In this document: positions 6,746 to 10,715 of the stretch, in pieces | Numbering within the stretch: position 1 is the stretch's first letter | How the letters are laid out: every line of letters begins with the position of its first letter | From: Saccoglossus kowalevskii | Taxonomy: Eukaryota > Hemichordata > Enteropneusta > Harrimaniidae | NCBI RefSeq assembly: GCF_000003605.2 | Contig: NW_003154161.1 | Coordinates: 1 to 10,715 of the forward strand | DNA: 10,715 nucleotides | Direction: 5' to 3' | Made by a program: the position numbers and the translations under genes | The notes under the pieces: generated by a model | The model's database searches: none | What the model was told of the DNA's origin: nothing | The model's input: the letters and a program-made list of their open reading frames with translations, nothing else

Positions 6746-6973
6746 GACGATATTGCCGTTTGAGCCTCCTTAAGTGAGTCTCGATGTATCTAATTTATAA
6801 TCAGAAATATTCAGAATTCAATCATATGCTCGTCAAGTCAAATTACTTAGAATTGAACAAATCATTTTTTCTAAACAATTATTATCACAGTGACCGTAAA
6901 CATACTGTCATATTATAACTTGTAATTCGAGGGTTTGAGTCTCAAAAACAACTAGTTGTTGAATTCGAGTCAC

Positions 6974-7046
6974 TCGAGAATCCGGGTATCGATCCCGGTA
7001 CCTCTCACATGCTAAGCGAGCGATCTACCATTTGAGCTAACTCCCC
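6974..7046 (-). pseudogene. Decayed tRNA-Ala(AGC) copy 24 (G6, A16, T24, G72)
   Basis: Same 73 nt as copy 19: G1/G72 and C11/T24 mismatches, G6:U67 wobble, anticodon AGC unchanged. T5 at 6944-6948. The damage was present before the 1491-bp duplication. It lies just downstream of copy 25, which has no terminator. Confidence 0.75.
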
Positions 7047-7207
7047 GACGATATTCACGTTTGAGCCTTCTTACGTGAGCCTCGATGTAACGAATTTATT
7101 TTTTCTAAACAATGATTATCACAGTGACCGTAAATATACTGATATAATACTACTTGTAATTCGAAGGTTTGAGTCTCAAATACAACTAGTTATTGTACAC
7201 AACTCAA

Positions 7208-7280
7208 TGGAGAATCCGAGTATCGATCCCGGTATCTATCACATGCTAAGCGAGCGCTCAACCACTTGAGCCTATTCCGC
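7208..7280 (-). pseudogene. Decayed tRNA-Ala(AGC) copy 25, A8/G9 family, terminator lost
   Basis: C2/C71 and C27/T43 mismatches, A8 and G9 in place of T8 and A9, A46, U62 wobble, and additionally A21 to T, which removes the conserved purine stacked in the core. The T-run is reduced to TTT by one base change (CTCAAATACAAC at 7176-7187). Confidence 0.8.
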
Positions 7281-7508
7281 GATGATATTCACGTTTGAGC
7301 CTCCTTAAGTGAGTCTCGATGTATCTAATTTATAATCAGAAATATTCAGAATTCAATCCTATGATCGTAAAGTCAAATTACTTAGAATTGAACAAATCAT
7401 TTTTTCTAAACAATTATTATCACAGTGACCGTAAACATACTGTCATAATATAATTTGTAAATCGAGGGTTTGAGTCTCAAAAACAACTAGTTGTTGAATT
7501 CGACTCAC

Positions 7509-7581
7509 TGGAGAATCCGGGTATCGATCCCGGTACCTCTCACATGCTAAGCGAGCGCTCTACCACGTGAGCTAATTCCCA
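7509..7581 (-). tRNA. tRNA-Ala: tRNA-Ala(AGC) copy 26, C15 with 1/72 mismatch
   Basis: C15 as in copy 17, plus G1 to T, so T1/C72 no longer pair at the acceptor end. AGC anticodon and G3:U70 intact. T5 at 7479-7483. RNase P cleavage and 3' processing may be affected; possibly a recent pseudogene. Confidence 0.72.
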
Positions 7582-7864
7582 GACGATATTCACGTTTGAG
7601 CCTCCTTAAGTGAGCCTCGATGTAACGAATTTATTTTTTCTAAACAATGATTATCACAGTGACAGTAAACATACTTATACGAATTTATAATCAGAAATAT
7701 TCAGAATTTCAATCATTTGCTCGTAAAGTAAAATTACTTAGAATTGAACAAATCATTTTTTCTAAACAATTATTATCACAGTGACTGTAAACATACTGTC
7801 ATAATATAACTTGTAATTCGAGGGTTTGAGTCTCAAAAACAAATAGTTGTTGAAATGGACTCAC

Positions 7865-7937
7865 TAGAGAATCCGGGTATCGATCCCGGTACCTCTCACA
7901 TGATAAGCGAGCGCTCTACCACTTGAGCTAATTCCCC
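7865..7937 (-). tRNA. tRNA-Ala body with anticodon ATC, copy 27
   Basis: A single change at 7903 turns the anticodon from AGC to ATC (positions 34-36, bases 7904-7902), which would read aspartate GAU codons. G3:U70 and A73 of tRNA-Ala are kept, so by known alanyl-tRNA synthetase recognition it would be expected to receive alanine. C72 to T also changes the first pair to G1:U72. Boxes A and B and T5 (7835-7839) are intact. It is either a missense (mischarging-type) tRNA or an inactive copy; the sequence cannot tell which. Confidence 0.8.
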
Positions 7938-8166
7938 GACGATATTGCCGTTTGAGCCTCCTTAAGTGAGTCTCGATGTATCTAATTTATAATCAGAAAT
8001 ATTCAGAATTCAATCATATGCTCGTCAAGTCAAATTACTTAGAATTGAACAAATTATTTTTTCTAAACAATTATTATCACAGTGACCGTAAACATACTGA
8101 TATAATACTCCTTGTAATTCGAAGGTTTGAGTCTCAAAAAACGAATAGTTGTTGCATTCGACTCAC

Positions 8167-8239
8167 TGGAGAATCCAGGTATCGATCCCGGTACCTCTCA
8201 CATGCTAAACGAGCGCTCTACCGCATGAGCTAATTCCCC
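8167..8239 (-). tRNA. tRNA-Ala: tRNA-Ala(AGC) copy 28, wobble-rich family
   Basis: Identical in the gene to copy 21. The trailer has an extra A giving T6 at 8136-8141 and a C-G in place of C-A next to it. First of two head-to-tail 302-bp units of this family, the other being copy 29. Confidence 0.78.
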
Positions 8240-8468
8240 GACAATATTGACGTTTGAGCCTCTTTAAGTGAGTCTCGATGTATCTAATTTATAATCAGAA
8301 ATATTCAGAATTCAATCATATTGCTCGTAAAGTCAAATTACTTAGAATTGAACAAATTATTTTTTCTAAACAATTATTATCACAGTGACCGTAAACATAC
8401 TGATATAATACTCCTTGTAATTCGAAGGTTTGAGTCTCAAAAACAAATAGTTGTTGCATTCGACTCAC

Positions 8469-8541
8469 TGGAGAATCCAGGTAACGATCCCGGTACCTCT
8501 CACATGCTAAACGAGCGCTCTACCGCATGAGCTAATTCCCC
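8469..8541 (-). pseudogene. tRNA-Ala(AGC)-like copy 29, wobble-rich with A58 lost
   Basis: As copy 28, but A58 has become T, so the T loop reads ATCGTTA. A58 is a near-universal T-loop base, the m1A58 site, and part of the box B core, so both folding and TFIIIC binding should suffer. T5 at 8439-8443 is intact. Confidence 0.65.
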
Positions 8542-8770
8542 GCCAATATTGACGTTTGAGCCTCCTTAAGTGAGTCTCGATGTATCTAATTTATAATCAG
8601 AAATATTCAGAATTCAATCATATTGCTCGTAAAGTCAAATTGCTTAGAATTGAACAAATCATTTTTTCTAAACAATTATTATCACAGTGACCGTAAACAT
8701 ACTGTCATAATATAACTTGTAATTCGAGGGTTTGAGTCTCAAAAACAACTAGTTGTTGAATTCGACTCAC

Positions 8771-8843
8771 TGGAGAATCCGGGTATCGATCCCGGTACCT
8801 CTCACATGCTAAGCGAGCGCTCTACCACTTGAGCCTATTCCGC
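8771..8843 (-). pseudogene. Chimeric tRNA-Ala(AGC) copy 30 (consensus 3' part, A8/G9 5' part)
   Basis: Positions 10-73 match the consensus, including an intact T arm and T5 at 8741-8745, while positions 1-9 carry C2, A8 and G9 of the decayed family. The result is a C2/C71 mismatch and a truncated box A. Its 5' spacer is also of the decayed-family type, so the exchange point lies inside the gene, between positions 9 and about 43. Confidence 0.78.
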
Positions 8844-9004
8844 GATGATATTCACGTTTGAGCCTCCTTAAGTGAGCCTCGATGTAACGAATTTATTTTT
8901 TCTAAACAATGATTATCACAGTGACCGTAAATATACTGATATAATACTACTTGTAATTCGAAGGTTTGAGTCTCAAATACAACTAGTTATTGTACACAAC
9001 TCAA

Positions 9005-9077
9005 TGGAGAATCCGAGTATCGATCCCGGTATCTCTCACATGCTAAGCGAGCGCTCTACCACTTGAGCCTATTCCGC
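9005..9077 (-). pseudogene. Decayed tRNA-Ala(AGC) copy 31, A8/G9 family, terminator lost
   Basis: C2/C71 mismatch, A8/G9, A46 and U62 wobble, but G43 is intact, unlike copies 20 and 25. It is the least damaged member of the family. The T-run is reduced to TTT as in copy 25, so loss of the terminator came before loss of G43. Confidence 0.78.
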
Positions 9078-9608
9078 GATGATATTCACGTTTGAGCCTC
9101 CTTAAGTGAGCCTCGATGTAACGAATTTATAATCAGCAATATTCAGAATTTCAATCATATGCTCGTAAAGTCAAATTACTTAGAATTGAACAAATTATTT
9201 TTTCTAAACAATTATTATCACAGTGACCGTAAACATACTGATATAATACTCCTTGTAATTCGAAGGTTTGAGTCTCAAAAACAAATAGTTGTTGCATTCG
9301 ACTCACTGGAGAATCCAGGTATCGATCCCGGTACCTCTCACATGCTAAACGAGCGCTCTACCGCATGAGCTAATTCCCCGACAATATTGACGTTTGAGCC
9401 TCCTTAAGTGAGTCTCGATGTATCTAATTTATAATCAGAAATATTCAGAATTCAATCATATTGCTCGTAAAGTCAAATTACTTAGAATTGAACAAATCAT
9501 TTTTTCTAAACAATTATTATCACAGTGACCGTAAACATACTGTCATAATATAACTTGTAATTCGAGGGTTTGAGTCTCAAAAACAACTAGTTGTTGAATT
9601 CGACTCAC
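9078..9608. repeat. Duplicated block Z, right copy (partner 5787-6317)
   Basis: Shares the 'atcagcaata' marker and the wobble-rich tRNA with the left copy. Downstream it joins a T1-mutated consensus-like tRNA (9609), whereas the left copy joins a C15 tRNA (6318). Confidence 0.78.
9307..9379 (-). tRNA. tRNA-Ala: tRNA-Ala(AGC) copy 32, wobble-rich family
   Basis: Same 73 nt as copies 21 and 28: no mismatches, four wobbles beyond the first stem, AGC anticodon. T5 at 9277-9281. Confidence 0.78.
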
Positions 9609-9681
9609 TGGAGAATCCGGGAATCGATCCCGGTACCTCTCACATGCTAAGCGAGCGCTCTACCACTTGAGCTAATTCCCT
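9609..9681 (-). tRNA. tRNA-Ala: tRNA-Ala(AGC) copy 33, 1/72 mismatch
   Basis: G1 to A leaves an A1/C72 mismatch; A60 to T in the T loop is harmless to the box B core (GATCGATTC). Anticodon AGC and G3:U70 intact. T5 at 9579-9583. Probably impaired in 5' processing. Confidence 0.75.
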
Positions 9682-9842
9682 GACGATATTCACGTTTGAG
9701 CCTCCTTAAGTGAGCCTCGATGTAACGAATTTATTTTTTCTAAACAATTATTATCACAGTAACCGTAAACATACTGTCATAATATAACTTGTAATTCGAG
9801 GGTTTGAGTCTCAAAAACAACTAGTTGTTGAATTCGACTCAC
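9682..9842. repeat. Hybrid short spacer
   Basis: Length 161 bp as in other short spacers, but after the T6 block it continues with the medium-spacer version ('caattattatc', 'gtcataatataac') in place of the short version ('caatgattatc', 'gatataatactac'). It also has a private 'cagtaaccg'. It is most simply a recombinant between short and medium spacers. Confidence 0.75.
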
Positions 9843-9915
9843 TGGAGAATCCGGGTATCGATCCCGGTACCTCTCACATGCTAAGCGAGCGCTCTACCAC
9901 TTGAGCTAATTCCCC
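9843..9915 (-). tRNA. tRNA-Ala: tRNA-Ala(AGC) copy 34, consensus
   Basis: Identical over 73 nt to the reference copy. T5 at 9813-9817. The 5' flank is changed ('gaatatattcacg', 'gagccaccttaac'), so the upstream direct repeat is imperfect here. Confidence 0.97.
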
Positions 9916-10076
9916 GAATATATTCACGTTTGAGCCACCTTAACTGAGCCTCGATGTAACGAATTTATTTTTTCTAAACAATGATTATTACAGTGACCGT
10001 AAACATACTGATATAATACTACTTGTAATTCGAAAGTTTGAGTCTCAAAAACAAATAGTTATTGTACACAACTCAA

Positions 10077-10149
10077 TGGAGAATCCGAGTATCGATCCCA
10101 GTACCTCTCACATGCTAAGCGAGCGCTCTACCACTTGAGCTAATTCCCC
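10077..10149 (-). tRNA. tRNA-Ala: tRNA-Ala(AGC) copy 35, T50 and T62
   Basis: Two wobbles in the T stem (U50:G64 and G52:U62) and G26 intact. AGC anticodon. T5 at 10047-10051. The trailer is the 'attgtacacaac' type otherwise seen with the C26 and A8/G9 families, so this may resemble their common ancestor before C26 arose. Confidence 0.9.
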
Positions 10150-10378
10150 GATGATTTTCACGTTTGAGCCTCCTTAAGTGAGCCTTGATGTAACGAATTT
10201 ATAATCAGAAATATTCAGAATTTCAATCATATGCTCGTAAAGTAAAATTACTTAGAATTGAACAAATCATTTTTTCTAAACAATTATTATCACAGTGACC
10301 GTAAACATACTGTCATAATATAACTTGTAATTCGAGGGTTTGAGTCACAAAAACAACTAGTTATTGTTCACAACTCAA

Positions 10379-10451
10379 TGGAGAATCCGGGTATCGATCC
10401 CGGTACCTCTCACATGCTAAGCGAGCGCTCTACCACTTGAGCTAATTCCCC
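10379..10451 (-). tRNA. tRNA-Ala: tRNA-Ala(AGC) copy 36, consensus
   Basis: Identical over 73 nt to the reference copy, with a distinct trailer ('ttattgttcacaactc') and T5 at 10349-10353. The inverted repeat beyond the terminator has one change (GTCACAA). Confidence 0.97.
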
Positions 10452-10680
10452 GACGATATTCACGTTTGAGCCTCCTTAAGTGAGCCTCGATGTAACGAAT
10501 TTATAATCAGAAATATTCAGAATTTAAATCATATACTCGTAAAGTCAAATTACTTAGAATTGAACAAATTATTTTTTCTAAACAATGATTATCACAGTGA
10601 CCGTAAACATACTGATATAATACTACTTGTAATTCGAAGGTTTGAGTCTCAAAAACAACTAGTCATTGTTCACAACTCAA

Positions 10681-10715
10681 TGGAGAATCCCGGGTATCGA
10701 TCCCGGGTACCTCTC
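10681..10715 (-). tRNA. tRNA-Ala copy 37, 3' part only, enlarged T arm
   Basis: Cut by the window edge after the 3' strand of the anticodon stem (CTCTC on the plus strand). Both sides of the T stem have one extra base, giving CCCGGG/CCCGGG in place of CCGGG/CCCGG, so the stem can still pair at 6 bp. The acceptor 3' strand and A73 are normal, T5 at 10651-10655. The anticodon is outside the window. Confidence 0.8.

Larger units (their letters stand above)
6318..7280. repeat. Duplicated block Y, right copy (partner 4826-5786)
   Basis: Same four-tRNA order as the left copy. The stretch from about 6600 to 7140 matches 5110-5645 almost base for base. The A8/G9 copy here has full-length flanks, so the small deletions in the left block came later. 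Confidence 0.82.
7373..8053. repeat. Duplicated block X, right copy (partner about 4690-5370)
   Basis: Contains copies 26 and 27, which carry extra changes (T1; anticodon ATC and U72) not found in their partners 17 and 18. This block is therefore diverging inside its genes while its spacers remain almost identical to the partner. Confidence 0.75.
1..10715 (-). repeat. Tandem array of tRNA-Ala genes (36 complete, 1 partial)
   Basis: The whole window consists of 73-nt tRNA-Ala units alternating with related spacers of about 161, 229 or 283 bp, all in one orientation. Neither edge reaches unique sequence, so the array is longer than the window. Spacers are almost as conserved as the tRNA genes, which points to recent amplification or ongoing homogenisation, not old independent insertions. 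There are no poly-A tails, target-site duplications or orientation changes that would suggest a tRNA-derived SINE. Bases 1-66 are the remainder of a spacer, including the T-run of copy 1. Confidence 0.97.

Noticed and set aside
168-9368. Recurring open frames of 60-85 codons on the plus strand with nearly identical products
   Set aside because: They run across spacer, T6 block and antisense of the tRNA, and recur only because the DNA repeats. They show no domain, and their conservation equals that of the non-coding frames.
1-10715. CRISPR array or other prokaryotic repeat system
   Set aside because: The repeated unit is a 73-nt tRNA gene, the spacers are related to each other and not unique, and no CCA is encoded in the genes.
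1-10715. tRNA-derived SINE cluster
   Set aside because: No poly-A or SINE tail, no target-site duplications, strict single orientation and regular spacing. The tRNA parts are full cloverleaves with terminators.
10681-10715. tRNA-Sec, because of the 13-bp acceptor plus T helix in copy 37
   Set aside because: The acceptor strand and flanks are those of the Ala family and the visible variable region matches it. The anticodon is not in the window, so there is no support for another identity.
1-10715. 5S rRNA, U6 or other Pol III genes hidden in the spacers
   Set aside because: The spacers contain no recognisable 5S or U6 sequence, and their conserved parts are short AT-rich motifs without a foldable RNA of that kind.

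Overview
The window is one uninterrupted tandem array of alanine tRNA genes, all on the minus strand. I count 36 complete 73-nt copies and a 37th cut by the right edge. The consensus copy folds into a full cloverleaf with anticodon AGC (34-36), the G3:U70 pair that marks tRNA-Ala, internal Pol III box A and box B, no intron, no encoded CCA, and a T5 run 25 nt past the 3' end. These are features of a eukaryotic nuclear tRNA gene. From memory, the T-arm and the GTGAG 3' anticodon strand look most like arthropod Ala-AGC tRNAs, although plant ones are also close, so the host is a eukaryote, perhaps an arthropod. No protein-coding gene is supportable; the short open frames recur only because the DNA repeats.

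Layout: start-to-start spacing takes three values, about 234 bp (10 intervals), 302 bp (18) and 356 bp (8). They differ by a 68-bp module that is present or absent and by a 54-bp segment that is single or doubled. Positions 1-1080 hold four copies with 234/356/302/302 spacing. Positions about 1080-4645 are two head-to-tail copies of a 1783-bp higher-order repeat of six tRNAs, each made of two related ~892-bp trimers (234+356+302). Positions 4690-9610 are a mosaic of longer-range duplications with offsets of 1491, 2683 and 3291 bp, and hold most of the damaged copies. Positions 9610-10715 return to mostly good copies.

Sequence families: seven copies are identical (starts 2153, 3044, 3936, 4525, 6673, 9843, 10379). 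Other families are C26 (301, 1495, 2387, 3278, 4170); T62/A20 (67, 959, 1851, 3634); a wobble-rich family T15/C17/T31/T63 (657, 6016, 8167, 8469, 9307); C15 (4826, 6318, 7509); and two decayed families (5483 and 6974; 5714, 7208, 9005 and the chimera 8771). One copy (7865) has anticodon ATC in an alanine-type body.

Working model: an amplified, concertedly evolving Pol III gene cluster in which unequal exchange generates dose, chimeras and pseudogenes. Each unit has an upstream element (TGAGCCTC, CTTAAG, TGAGCCTC), the gene, a short trailer with a palindrome, and a T-run. Three decayed copies have lost the T-run and might read through into the next tRNA. Copies are numbered by + coordinate, so transcription runs from higher to lower numbers.
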